Below are positions 6,720-15,179 of a stretch of DNA of 15,179 nt, piece after piece. Each line of letters begins with the position of its first letter. Within the stretch, counting starts at the first letter, position 1. Below the pieces are notes generated by a model. The model had not been told where the DNA came from. It ran no database searches and saw nothing but the letters and a program-made list of their open reading frames with translations. The translations under genes were made by a program, and so were the position numbers. The DNA comes from Anaerolineae bacterium (GTDB lineage: Bacteria; Chloroflexota; Anaerolineae; Anaerolineales; Villigracilaceae), in NCBI GenBank assembly GCA_017303735.1, contig JAFLCF010000032.1, positions 1-15,179 on the forward strand, in the 5' to 3' direction.

Positions 6720-7817
6720 ATGCTCATCATCATCAAACTCGGAACCTCCACCCTTACGGCTGGCACGAAAAAAATCTCCGCGCCTTTTCTCGTTGACCTT
6801 GCCCGGCAGATCCATCACCTGCAAGACAATGGACATCAAGTCATCCTTGTCTCCTCTGGCGCCATCGCGGCGGGACGGGAAAAGTTAGGTCACCCGCAAC
6901 TCCCAAAAGGCTTGCCCGCAAAACAAATGCTGGCGGCTATCGGTCAACTGCGACTGATGGCAATTTACGAGCAAGTCTTTGGATTGTATGGCAGCACCAT
7001 CGCCCAAGTGTTGCTCACCCGCGCGGACCTTGCCGACCGTCGTCGCTACCTCAATGCCCGCAGCACGCTCGAAGCCCTGCTCGCACATGGTGCCATTCCC
7101 ATCATCAACGAGAATGACACCGTCGCCACCGAAGAGATTCGCGTGGGCGATAACGACAATCTATCTGCACTGGTTGCCAACGTGGTCGAAGCTGATCTGT
7201 TAATTTTGCTCACCGACCAGCAAGGTCTATTCACTGCCGATCCGCGCAACAATCCCGACGCTAAATTGGTGGACGTAATCGACTCGCCTGAAATTCCGCA
7301 AGAGGTCTGGGACTCGGCGGGCGGCAGCGGCACAAAACTTGGCACAGGCGGCATGTTCACCAAATTGCAAGCCGCCGACCTTGCGCGTCGTTCCGGTACG
7401 ACGGTTGTCATTGCCCAAGGCAACCAAGCGAACATCCTCTCCCGTCTCGCAGACGGTGAAAAACTCGGCACGCGTTTCATGCCGGTCATCTCCGCGCTCG
7501 AAAGCCGCAAACGCTACATCCTTTCCGGCAGACTCTCGCCAGGGCAGATCACGGTCAACGATGGCGCAGCGTCCGCGCTGAAAAAAGGTGGCAGTCTTCT
7601 ACCCATCGGCATGACGGACATCACTGGTGATTTTGATCGCGGCGACACGGTGCGCGTCCTCGACACGACCGGGCGCGAACTGGCACGCGGAATCACCACC
7701 TACTCCAGCGCCGACCTCCTCCGTCTGCGCGGTCATCACTCGGACGAGATCGAGTCGCTGCTTGGCTATGATTACGGCGACGAAGTGATTCACAGAAACG
7801 ATCTGGTAATTTTGTAA
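6720..7817 (+). CDS. proB: Glutamate 5-kinase
   Basis: This enzyme phosphorylates L-glutamate with ATP to gamma-glutamyl phosphate, the first and usually proline-inhibited step of proline synthesis in the cytosol. The amino-acid-kinase domain covers about residues 1-255. It has IIIKLGTSTLTAG (3-15), VSSGAIAAGREKLG, and the glutamate/nucleotide segment INENDTVATEEIRVGDNDNL. LILLTDQQGLFTADPR and GTGGMFTKLQAADLARR follow. A PUA domain follows (about 275-355: ITVNDGAASALKKGGSLLPIG through ELARGITTYSS), as in the long bacterial form. The length of 365 aa matches that form. The ATG at 6720 lacks a Shine-Dalgarno sequence, but the protein aligns with the family from its first residues, so the start is credible. 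proA lies 97 nt downstream, separated by a repeat element, so the two steps are genetically linked. Confidence 0.96.
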   Translation: MLIIIKLGTSTLTAGTKKISAPFLVDLARQIHHLQDNGHQVILVSSGAIAAGREKLGHPQLPKGLPAKQMLAAIGQLRLMAIYEQVFGLYGSTIAQVLLTRADLADRRRYLNARSTLEALLAHGAIPIINENDTVATEEIRVGDNDNLSALVANVVEADLLILLTDQQGLFTADPRNNPDAKLVDVIDSPEIPQEVWDSAGGSGTKLGTGGMFTKLQAADLARRSGTTVVIAQGNQANILSRLADGEKLGTRFMPVISALESRKRYILSGRLSPGQITVNDGAASALKKGGSLLPIGMTDITGDFDRGDTVRVLDTTGRELARGITTYSSADLLRLRGHHSDEIESLLGYDYGDEVIHRNDLVIL

Positions 7818-7821
7818 ACAC

Positions 7822-7895
7822 TTAACCGCCAAGCACGCAAAGAACGCAAAGATTTTAAAGTTCTTCTTAGCGCCCTTAGCGAACTTCGCGGTAAA
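7822..7895. repeat. Intergenic repeat between proB and proA (ACGCAAAGA type)
   Basis: The ends TTAACCGCCAAG (7822-7833) and CTTCGCGGTAAA (7884-7895) form imperfect inverted repeats. Inside is a perfect tandem pair of ACGCAAAGA (7835-7843 and 7844-7852), and the opposite arm holds two copies of CTTAGCG. I recall this word pattern as a widespread intergenic repeat of environmental bacteria, but I cannot cite a named family. It lies within the probable proBA transcript. Confidence 0.75.
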
Positions 7896-7914
7896 TTTTT
7901 CTCAAGGAATTATT

Positions 7915-9162
7915 ATGCTTACCGAACTCGGAAAACGCGCCCGCCTTGCTTCACGGAAACTTGCCCGCTTGAACACGACTCAAAAGAACGCCGCGCTTCA
8001 TACTCTAGCCGACGCCTTACTCGCCGACCAGACCGTAATCCTCGCCGCAAATTTGAGCGACGTGGAGTCTGCCAAAGCGGCAGGGCTTGCCCCCGCCATG
8101 ATCGACCGCCTGCAATTGAACGAAGCCCGCCTGGCAGATATCGCTCACAGCCTGCGCCTCGTGGCAGACCTTGCCGACCCCGTCGGTGAAATCTTCGAAG
8201 AATCTACGCAACCAAACGGACTGCACATCCGCAAACAGCGCGTGCCATTGGGCGTGTTAGGCGTAATCTACGAAGCCCGTCCCAACGTCACTGTAGATGT
8301 GGCGGGCATTGCCATCAAAAGCGGAAACGCCGTCATCTTGCGCGGCGGCAGTGAAACCTTGAACACCAATCGCGCCATGATCGCAACCCTGCAAAAAGCG
8401 CTTGCTTCCAGTGACGTTCCCGCTGACGCGATCCAATTCATCGACAGCCCCGACCGTGCGCTGGTGCTCGACCTGTTGCACCTGCGCGATTATGTCGATA
8501 TGATCATCCCGCGCGGAGGCGCAGGCTTGCATGAGTTCTGCCGCGAGAACAGCCGCATCCCCGTCATCACCGGCGGCATTGGCATTTGTCATCTCTTCAT
8601 TGACGATACTGCCGACCAGGACGCTGCATTGAAAATCATTCACAACGCCAAGACCCAACGTCCCAGTGTGTGCAATGCGCTTGATACGGTTTTGGTTCAT
8701 CAAAATGTAGCCAGAGAATTTTTACCGCGTGTGGTGGAACACCTCGCCCCGGCAGGAGTCACTTTTCGCGCTGAATCAAAAGCAATGGCTTTGCTACAAC
8801 ATGAATCCATCCACCCTGCTGGCGAAAAAGATTTCGACACCGAATGGCTTTCGCTTGTGCTTGGGCTAAAAGTCGTTGAAGGCTTGGATGAAGCCATTGA
8901 GCACATCGCCAAGCATAGCACCGCCCACTCGGATGGAATTCTCACCCGCACCGACGAGCACGCTCAACGCTTCATCGCTGAAGTCGATTCGGCGGCGGTC
9001 TACGTCAACGCCAGTACTCGATTCACAGATGGAACCGAACTCGGTCTGGGCGCAGAGGTTGCAGTGTCAACGCAACGACTTCACGCACGCGGTCCGATGG
9101 CGTTAAGAGAGTTGACTACTTATAAGTGGGTCATCGTTGGGGATGGGCATGTGAGAAAATAA
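7915..9162 (+). CDS. proA: Glutamate-5-semialdehyde dehydrogenase (gamma-glutamyl phosphate reductase)
   Basis: This enzyme reduces gamma-glutamyl phosphate with NADPH to glutamate-5-semialdehyde, the second step of proline synthesis, and works together with ProB because the intermediate is labile. The protein has the aldehyde-dehydrogenase fold. Recognisable segments are VPLGVLGVIYEARPNVTVD (110-128), IKSGNAVILRGGSE (134-147), IIPRGGAGL (197-205) and VITGGIGICHLFID (217-230). The catalytic region is NAKTQRPSVCNALDTVLVH, with the nucleophile Cys253. ELGLGAEVAVSTQRLHARGPMALRELTTYKW near the C-terminus is also diagnostic. The length of 415 aa is normal. AAGGA at 7904-7908 lies 6 nt before the ATG. 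A perfect palindrome follows the stop codon at once and probably ends the transcript. Confidence 0.97.
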   Translation: MLTELGKRARLASRKLARLNTTQKNAALHTLADALLADQTVILAANLSDVESAKAAGLAPAMIDRLQLNEARLADIAHSLRLVADLADPVGEIFEESTQPNGLHIRKQRVPLGVLGVIYEARPNVTVDVAGIAIKSGNAVILRGGSETLNTNRAMIATLQKALASSDVPADAIQFIDSPDRALVLDLLHLRDYVDMIIPRGGAGLHEFCRENSRIPVITGGIGICHLFIDDTADQDAALKIIHNAKTQRPSVCNALDTVLVHQNVAREFLPRVVEHLAPAGVTFRAESKAMALLQHESIHPAGEKDFDTEWLSLVLGLKVVEGLDEAIEHIAKHSTAHSDGILTRTDEHAQRFIAEVDSAAVYVNASTRFTDGTELGLGAEVAVSTQRLHARGPMALRELTTYKWVIVGDGHVRK

Positions 9163-9164
9163 AA

Positions 9165-9197
9165 AGGTGACAGTCACTTTGAAAGTGACTGTCACCT
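9165..9197. terminator. Perfect 33-nt palindrome between convergent proA and uup
   Basis: AGGTGACAGTCACTTT (9165-9180) and AAAGTGACTGTCACCT (9182-9197) are exact inverted repeats of 16 bp around a single G. It starts 3 nt after the proA stop and ends 5 nt before the uup stop on the other strand. It is preceded by a short A-run on the plus strand, which would serve as a T-tract for minus-strand transcripts. It can act as a bidirectional terminator. It may also be a mobile repeat copy. Confidence 0.75.
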
Positions 9198-9202
9198 CAA
9201 GA

Positions 9203-11002
9203 TTACCCTTCTAACTCTCCCCAGCGCTCGTAGGCTTGGGAGAGTTCTTTTTGGATTTGTTCGAGTCGCTCGACGGCTTGTGTGATGATCGCGCCTTCCT
9301 GTTGATAAAAGGAGGGTGCTTCCATTTTTAGATTCAGTTCACGCTGTTCGGTTTCCAGAGCTTCGATGCGTTTTGGCAGTTCTTCGAGTTCACGTTTCTC
9401 GTTGTAACTTAACTTGCGGACGGCGGGTTTGCTATCAGACTTGGATTCTGTTTGGGTTATTGTAGCAGGCTTCGTTGTAGTTTTTGAGGCGGGCACTTCG
9501 TCGAGTTGCTTCTTCCAGTCTTCGTATCCGCCGATGAATTCTTTCACATCGCCAGAGCCATCCAGTATCAAAGTGCTGGTGACGATGTTATTCAAAAATG
9601 CGCGGTCGTGACTGACGAGCAGGAGCGTGCCTTCGTAGTCGAGCAACAGGTCTTCGAGAATTTCGAGGGTTTCGATGTCGAGGTCGTTGGTGGGTTCGTC
9701 GAGGATGAGCAGATTGGTGGGCATGGCGAAGAGACGCGCGAGCAGAAGGCGATTGCGCTCGCCGCCCGAAAGCGCTGTGATCGGCGCGCGGACGCGATCT
9801 CGCGTGAAAAGAAAATCTTCGAGATAACCCATCAGGTTGCGCGCGCGCCCATTGATGGTAACGGTGTCACGTCCCTGCCCGACGTTGTCGAGCACGGATT
9901 TAGATTCATCGAGTTGCGTGCGCAGTTGGTCGAAGTAGACGATGTCGAGATTCGTGCCGTGGCGGACTTCACCCGTCTGCGGTTGCAGTTGACCCATGAG
10001 CAGTTTCAACAGCGTGGTCTTACCCGAACCATTCGCGCCGACGATACCGATCTTATCTCCGCGTTGAATGGTGGTGGTGAAGTTGCGGATGATGGGTTTC
10101 TCGCCGTAGGCATAGCTGATGTTCTCGGTTTCGATCACCAGCCTGCCCGAACGTTTTTCCGTGCCAATCTGCATTTTCACTTTGCCAAGCAGTTCACGGC
10201 GCTCAAAGCGTTGCTGACGCAATTTTTTCAACGCGAGCACACGTCCTTCGTTGCGGGTGCGGCGGGCTTCAATGCCTTTGCGGATCCAGGCTTCTTCCTG
10301 CGCGAGTTTTTTATCGAAGAGGGCATTCTGCGTTTGCTCGGCTTCGAGCATAGCTTCTTTGCGTTCGAGGAAGGTCGGGTAATCACATGCCCAATCGTAG
10401 ACGCTGCCACGGTCGAGTTCGATGATGCGGGTGGTGAGTTTCTGCAAAAAGACACGGTCGTGCGTCACGAAGACAAGCGTCCCGCCCCAGCGCTTGAGGA
10501 AGTCTTCGAGCCAGTCGATGGCTTGGATGTCGAGATGGTTGGTCGGCTCGTCAAGAAGGAGAAGGTCTGGGTTGCAGACCAAGCCGCGGGCAAGGATGAC
10601 GCGGCGCTTCATCCCGGCTGAGAGAGTTTCAAAGCGAGCGTCGCCATCGAGTTCCATCAACGAGATGGTTTTCTGCACTTGGTTGTCGCGCTTCCAGTGA
10701 TGTTCGTCGTCAGCAAAGTCGGTGTCGATCAGACCCGAAGCGATGATGTCCGCGATGCGTCCGTGCAGGTCTTGCGGCACCTCCTGCGGAAGATACGCTG
10801 TGCGGACGTTCTGCTGGCGGGCAATCACGCCATCATGCGGCTCGAGATCACCATTGAGCATTTTCAACAACGTGGACTTTCCCATGCCGTTGCGCCCCAA
10901 CAAGCCCACCCGCTCTCCGCGCTCAACCTGAAAACTGACATCGTCCAATAAAGGATGCCCGCCAAAGCCAATGCGGACTTCCTGAAAACTAATTAACGCC
11001 AT
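9203..11002 (-). CDS. uup: Uup-type ABC-F ATP-binding protein
   Basis: This is a soluble ABC-F protein with two ATPase domains and no membrane segment. Relatives act on the ribosome, and Uup is also linked to DNA stability through a C-terminal coiled coil. Domain 1 has Walker A GRNGMGKS (36-43), signature LSAGMKRR (127-134) and Walker B LLLLDEPTNHLD (147-158). The inter-domain linker carries EEAWIRKGIEARRTRNEGR (236-254), which is typical of Uup. Domain 2 has GANGSGKT (322-329), LSGGERNR (411-418) and LLILDEPTNDLD (431-442). A charged, coiled-coil C-terminal region (530-599) completes the Uup layout. The first signature motif is slightly degenerate (LSAG for LSGG). The length of 599 aa fits. 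The start is supported by the complement of CCTCA (11010-11014), a Shine-Dalgarno sequence 7 nt upstream. It is convergent with proA. Confidence 0.93.
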   Translation of the reverse strand: MALISFQEVRIGFGGHPLLDDVSFQVERGERVGLLGRNGMGKSTLLKMLNGDLEPHDGVIARQQNVRTAYLPQEVPQDLHGRIADIIASGLIDTDFADDEHHWKRDNQVQKTISLMELDGDARFETLSAGMKRRVILARGLVCNPDLLLLDEPTNHLDIQAIDWLEDFLKRWGGTLVFVTHDRVFLQKLTTRIIELDRGSVYDWACDYPTFLERKEAMLEAEQTQNALFDKKLAQEEAWIRKGIEARRTRNEGRVLALKKLRQQRFERRELLGKVKMQIGTEKRSGRLVIETENISYAYGEKPIIRNFTTTIQRGDKIGIVGANGSGKTTLLKLLMGQLQPQTGEVRHGTNLDIVYFDQLRTQLDESKSVLDNVGQGRDTVTINGRARNLMGYLEDFLFTRDRVRAPITALSGGERNRLLLARLFAMPTNLLILDEPTNDLDIETLEILEDLLLDYEGTLLLVSHDRAFLNNIVTSTLILDGSGDVKEFIGGYEDWKKQLDEVPASKTTTKPATITQTESKSDSKPAVRKLSYNEKRELEELPKRIEALETEQRELNLKMEAPSFYQQEGAIITQAVERLEQIQKELSQAYERWGELEG

Positions 11003-11067
11003 GCAAAAACCTCAGGAATGATTTCATGAGCGCGAATTGTAGCCTATTAAAGGAGATGGATGTAATG

Positions 11068-11073
11068 TATAAT
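11068..11073 (+). promoter_or_regulatory. Candidate -10 box upstream of the 101-codon ORF
   Basis: A perfect TATAAT hexamer lies in the gap between the divergent uup gene and the next plus-strand ORF. No convincing -35 box is seen at the standard spacing. The leader to the start at 11127-11142 would be about 45-60 nt. Judged on the hexamer alone, so the call is weak. Confidence 0.35.
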
Positions 11074-11126
11074 CAGAAAACATCCGGGACGTTTATTTCT
11101 AATTATCAAGCGGGTCTGTTAAGCAA

Positions 11127-11432
11127 GTGATGGAAAAATCAATGAAACAAATTGTTATCGAAAACCAAGCACCAAATTCAATTTTCGAGGAACTGAAACG
11201 GCATTTTGGCTTCATAACGGACAGAATCGTAATCCACCATGCCTACTTCACAGAAGCATACGAACCTTACGACAAACTCAAACGCGCCCTGTGGGCAGAG
11301 ATCGACGAATCCGCGTGGAGCGCGCTGTACACCACCGAGACCATTCCGTTTGAGAAACCGTCCAAAGGCAAGATCGCGATCAAGGTCATCAATCATTATG
11401 GGGATGAGGTGTTGAAGGTGTATGAGATGTAA
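11127..11432 (+). pseudogene. Probable chimeric remnant of restriction-modification genes
   Basis: This ORF reads cleanly for 101 codons but looks stitched together. From the ATG at 11142 the product begins MKQIVIENQAPNSIFEELKR, then HFGFITDRIV. That resembles, from memory, the first 30 residues of type III-like restriction helicases (MKQIVIENPILNSPFEEP...). The rest (YDKLKRALWAEIDESAW, then KGKIAIKVINHYGDEVLKVYEM) resembles the extreme C-terminus of large DNA methylases of similar systems. No nuclease, helicase or methylase motif remains. Start candidates are GTG 11127, ATG 11130 and ATG 11142; the last fits the family-like N-terminus best, though it has no clear Shine-Dalgarno sequence. It may be a decayed fragment, or a small protein that is still expressed. 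Both similarity statements need a database search. Confidence 0.45.
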
Positions 11433-11460
11433 TTAAAAAAATCTACACTTCAAGGTTAAT

Positions 11461-12342
11461 ATGCACAAGAATCCGACTTCCGCAAGTCGTTTAGTGGGAA
11501 TGTATTTCGACACCTCAGAGGCGGCTAACTCAGGGAGCGCCAAGCACGTACCCAAGACCGACTTTTCTTCCTTTCTTATCCGGCCTAAAATTCCTGTTGA
11601 CTACGAAACATGCAGTATAGATAAATTCAACCTGGAGGACATGTTAAAAATATACCAAACCTTCAGGCAGCGCCTTATTGCGCCACAAAAACAGACCGAT
11701 AAACGCCTGAAACTCCGCTATTATTACAGGATAAAACTTGCGAGTCACATCAAACTTCGGGAAATCTTTGGACGCCTGACATTTTTTTACCCAGAAGATG
11801 CTGACATTGAAAATGTGGATGAATTAACATTACTGGTCCCCCAACTTAAGGATAAGCCTGTCAAGGTAAAACTTATGGGAGACTGGCTAATGGACAAAAA
11901 AAACGTGGAAAGTTCGAGGTTAAGAATTCCGTTCTTCATCGCCGAAAGTGAAAAGGATCTGATCGAGCGGGTCAAGGGAATTCAATACAACGGGTTCGAG
12001 CCCATTTTTTACGGCACCAGCGATCCGCTTAGTTCTCCTAAAAATACAACCGCCTGGATCAATGTCATCAGCGGGGCATGGATTCTAAGTTTCAAGGATG
12101 AAAAGAGGCGCGCCATTTTGGAACACTTCAAAACGCTGATGAATAGCAACAGCCATATGATCATCAACTACAGATCGCCGGGAAATGATATTGATCTAAA
12201 TCATGAATACAATATCATTCCCGTGCAATGGGCGGAGCATTCATTCTTCGATGCTTTCAATGAAAAGCACGTAAGCGATCTTATTGTAGATGGCTATGAA
12301 AGGGAATTACAATCCAAATCCATCAGCGAGTTGGAAGCATGA
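11461..12342 (+). CDS. Hypothetical cytosolic protein, possible Rossmann/TIR-like C-terminal half
   Basis: I do not recognise this 293-residue protein. Residues 1-150 show no known motif. They include a basic stretch (KRLKLRYYYRIKLASHIKLR, 81-100) that could bind nucleic acid or pack as helices. Residues 155-256 have an alternating strand-helix order: RIPFFIAES, helix EKDLIERVKG, then GFEPIFYG, then AWINVISGAWILSF. A second helix (RRAILEHFKTLM) and strands SHMIINY and NIIPVQW follow. This order resembles TIR, SLOG or nucleoside-deoxyribosyltransferase folds, which is an inference from pattern only. There is no signal peptide or membrane helix. AAGG lies a few nt upstream of the ATG at 11461. 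The stop overlaps the next gene's start (ATGA at 12339-12342), so the two are translationally coupled. Codon use is AT-richer than in proA or uup, consistent with transfer. Confidence 0.8.
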   Translation: MHKNPTSASRLVGMYFDTSEAANSGSAKHVPKTDFSSFLIRPKIPVDYETCSIDKFNLEDMLKIYQTFRQRLIAPQKQTDKRLKLRYYYRIKLASHIKLREIFGRLTFFYPEDADIENVDELTLLVPQLKDKPVKVKLMGDWLMDKKNVESSRLRIPFFIAESEKDLIERVKGIQYNGFEPIFYGTSDPLSSPKNTTAWINVISGAWILSFKDEKRRAILEHFKTLMNSNSHMIINYRSPGNDIDLNHEYNIIPVQWAEHSFFDAFNEKHVSDLIVDGYERELQSKSISELEA

Positions 12343-13043
12343 ATGAATTTGAAAAACAATCCCAGGACCAAAATCCGTACTATAACCGCATCCATGGCAT
12401 GGCTCAATTCCAGATACAAATCGCAATAACCATCCTTCCAATCGGAGCAGGTATAGCCGGGTTCATTTCCCAACAGACATATACAACCCCAATTCTTCTT
12501 GCTTTGGGCATGGTTTGGGCGGGTCTGTTTGTAATCGCGCTATCGATTGTCTTTTGTTTGAACGCCATTAAAATCCAACCCGGCAGGCTGCGTCAGCGCG
12601 AGAATTTAGAAAAGAATTATTTTGGCGGGAGCGCCGCGCTGATTATCGGAATGTTATTCCTTGTCATATCGCCCATCGGATTTCCGCTCAACAAATTCGC
12701 CACGCGCTCGCAAATAGAAATGAGCGCATTGGGCAAGGAATATCGCTTTTCTTTGTCGAAAAATACATCAAACTTAATAACAACGAATATTTTATCCAAG
12801 GATATTACCACTCAGGATTACCCCTATCTGCGCATCGAACCGGTTATCAGCGATGAAACATGTATCGCTGTAACGAAAAAAAAGGAAATTCCACCAAAAT
12901 ACGATCAGGATACCTGGCTTACAGTCTGGAATATAACCGTTGACTCTACCTGTTCCTTTGGAGATTATGTGGTTATCTTCAAACTCTGGCATGAAACGGA
13001 TCTGCGAGGACAAACACAGGTAACCGTCAAGATCGAAAATTAA
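12339..13043 (+). CDS. Hypothetical membrane protein with three N-terminal helices
   Basis: I do not recognise this 234-residue protein. A polar N-terminus (1-24) is followed by three hydrophobic segments: about 25-43 (IQIAITILPIGAGIAGFI), 51-74 (PILLALGMVWAGLFVIALSI) and 98-117 (AALIIGMLFLVISPIGFPL). The loop between helices 2 and 3 is basic (KIQPGRLRQRENLEK) and so probably cytoplasmic. By the positive-inside rule, the C-terminal part (118-234) would then lie outside. It is strand-rich with two cysteines (in DETCIAV and DSTCSFGDY) that might form a disulfide. It ends LRGQTQVTVKIEN, like an Ig- or beta-sandwich edge. It is translated by ATGA overlap from the preceding gene, so the two products probably work together, perhaps as sensor and membrane effector. 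No family name can be given. Confidence 0.8.
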   Translation: MNEFEKQSQDQNPYYNRIHGMAQFQIQIAITILPIGAGIAGFISQQTYTTPILLALGMVWAGLFVIALSIVFCLNAIKIQPGRLRQRENLEKNYFGGSAALIIGMLFLVISPIGFPLNKFATRSQIEMSALGKEYRFSLSKNTSNLITTNILSKDITTQDYPYLRIEPVISDETCIAVTKKKEIPPKYDQDTWLTVWNITVDSTCSFGDYVVIFKLWHETDLRGQTQVTVKIEN

Positions 13044-13096
13044 TCAATTTCAATTCTACGAGCACATAATTATGCTACTGACTGCCCTATCTCACT

Positions 13097-14246
<1,150 letters not shown>

Positions 14247-14258
14247 CAAAAGGAACCC

Positions 14259-15179
14259 ATGACCAAATCTTTCACCCTTATCAAAGAACAACAGATCCCC
14301 GAGATCAACTCACTCGTGCAATTGTGGGAACACAAACGCACTGGCGCGCGCCTGCTCTCGGTGATCAATGACGACGAGAATAAAGTATTCAGTATCAACT
14401 TCCGCACTACACCCAAAGATTCGACCGGCGTAGCGCACATCCTTGAACATTCCGTGTTGAACGGCTCAGAGAAATACCCGGTCAAGGAACCGTTCGTGGA
14501 ATTGCTCAAAGGCTCACTGGCGACCTTCGTCAACGCCTTCACTTTCCCCGATAAAACTTGTTATCCGGTTGCCAGTCAGAATGAAAAAGATTTTTACAAC
14601 CTCATTGACGTCTACATCGATGCAGTCTTTCATCCCCTGCTCGCCGAACAGACTCTCATGCAGGAAGGATGGCATTACGAGATCGAAGATCCGTCCGCGC
14701 CGCTGACCTACAAAGGCGTGGTCTTCAACGAAATGAAGGGCGCGTATTCCTCGCCCGATAATTACCTTGCCAAAGTCATCATCGAGTCGCTTTTCCCCAA
14801 GCACATCTACGGCGTGGACTCTGGCGGCAACCCGGCGGAGATCACAAACCTCACCTACGAAAACTTCTTCGCATTTTGGGAGACGTATTATCACCCGTCC
14901 AACTCGTTCATTTTCTTCTACGGCAACGACGACCCCGATACGCGCCTCAAATTGATGGACGGTTATCTCAAGCCGTTCAAAAAGAAGAAGGTCAAATCAG
15001 CGGTGCCGCTTGCCAAGCCGTTCAAGAAAGCCAAGAAACTCGAGTACCCCTATCTCGCCACCGAAGGCGAAGACCTCGACAAAAAACATTTCCTCACCGT
15101 CAACTGGAAACTGCCCGACGCCTCCGACCCCGTGCAGGCGATGAGCTTCCGCATCCTTACACACGCCCTCATTGGCACA
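14259..15179 (+). CDS. M16C zinc metallopeptidase, presequence protease-like (partial, 3' end outside window)
   Basis: Only the first 307 codons are in the window; the frame is open to the right edge. Family members of about 970 residues form a clamshell that degrades peptides of some tens of residues. The inverted zinc motif HILEH is at 60-64 (His60, Glu63 as base, His64). The distal zinc ligand is probably Glu158 in VVFNEMKGAYSSP, just as in plant and bacterial PreP/insulinase-type M16C enzymes. Other family words are GVAHILEHSVLNGSEKYPVK, FVNAFTFPDKTCYPVAS and TYYHPSNSFIFFYG. No signal peptide is seen (MTKSFTLIKEQQIPEINS), so it is probably cytosolic. AGGA at 14251-14254 lies 4 nt before the ATG at 14259. 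It follows the methyltransferase across a palindromic repeat. Confidence 0.93.
   Translation, partial: MTKSFTLIKEQQIPEINSLVQLWEHKRTGARLLSVINDDENKVFSINFRTTPKDSTGVAHILEHSVLNGSEKYPVKEPFVELLKGSLATFVNAFTFPDKTCYPVASQNEKDFYNLIDVYIDAVFHPLLAEQTLMQEGWHYEIEDPSAPLTYKGVVFNEMKGAYSSPDNYLAKVIIESLFPKHIYGVDSGGNPAEITNLTYENFFAFWETYYHPSNSFIFFYGNDDPDTRLKLMDGYLKPFKKKKVKSAVPLAKPFKKAKKLEYPYLATEGEDLDKKHFLTVNWKLPDASDPVQAMSFRILTHALIGT

Noticed and set aside
9506..10621. A 371-codon open frame on the plus strand opposite uup.
   Set aside because: It lies entirely antisense to a clear ABC-F gene with all motifs intact. The product has no recognisable domain and reflects the codon pattern of uup.
11127..11432. A toxin-antitoxin component.
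   Set aside because: The size would fit, but there is no partner gene of matching size next to it and the sequence recalls restriction-modification proteins rather than any antitoxin.
12339..13043. A phage holin or spanin.
   Set aside because: Three helices would allow it, but there are no lysis or phage structural genes nearby and the long strand-rich C-terminal domain does not fit.

Overview
The window looks like a chromosomal segment of an uncultured or little-studied bacterium, most likely a member of Chloroflexota (class Anaerolineae). This assignment is an inference. It rests on moderate GC with mixed codon use, several kinds of dispersed palindromic elements between genes, and gene families that I associate with that group. 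No rRNA or tRNA is present to settle it. All genes but one lie on the plus strand.

Left part (1-5679): a defence block. A small unknown ORF is followed by an McrB-like AAA+ protein, an McrC-like PD-(D/E)xK nuclease, and a large TIR-KAP fusion. McrB and McrC together would form a modification-dependent (type IV) restriction complex. The TIR-KAP protein joins a putative NAD-cleaving TIR domain to a membrane-anchored KAP P-loop NTPase, which suggests an abortive-infection effector. The mcrC and TIR-KAP genes are only 32 nt apart.

Middle (5680-11002): mostly housekeeping genes. A CarD-family RNA-polymerase-binding regulator is followed by a small co-transcribed ORF. Then come proB and proA, which carry out the first two steps of proline synthesis from glutamate. 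On the minus strand is a convergent Uup-type ABC-F ATPase. The carD leader holds an extended -10 promoter followed by an intrinsic-terminator-like hairpin. A perfect 33-nt palindrome separates proA and uup.

Right part (11003-14199): a second accessory stretch. It has a 101-codon ORF that looks like a stitched remnant of restriction-modification genes. Next is a translationally coupled, AT-richer pair of unknown genes: a cytosolic protein with a possible Rossmann/TIR-like half, and a three-helix membrane protein. Last is a CcrM-like adenine methyltransferase (expected site GANTC), which appears to be expressed from a leaderless mRNA with a GANTC site in its own promoter. The window ends inside a PreP-like M16C zinc metallopeptidase gene.

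Palindromic elements sit at 303-350, 2018-2069, 6544-6600, 7822-7895, 9165-9197 and 14181-14246. The first three belong to one family. The last supplies the stop codon of the methyltransferase gene. No stretch longer than 300 nt is gene-free, and I saw no CRISPR array, tRNA, rRNA or insertion sequence.
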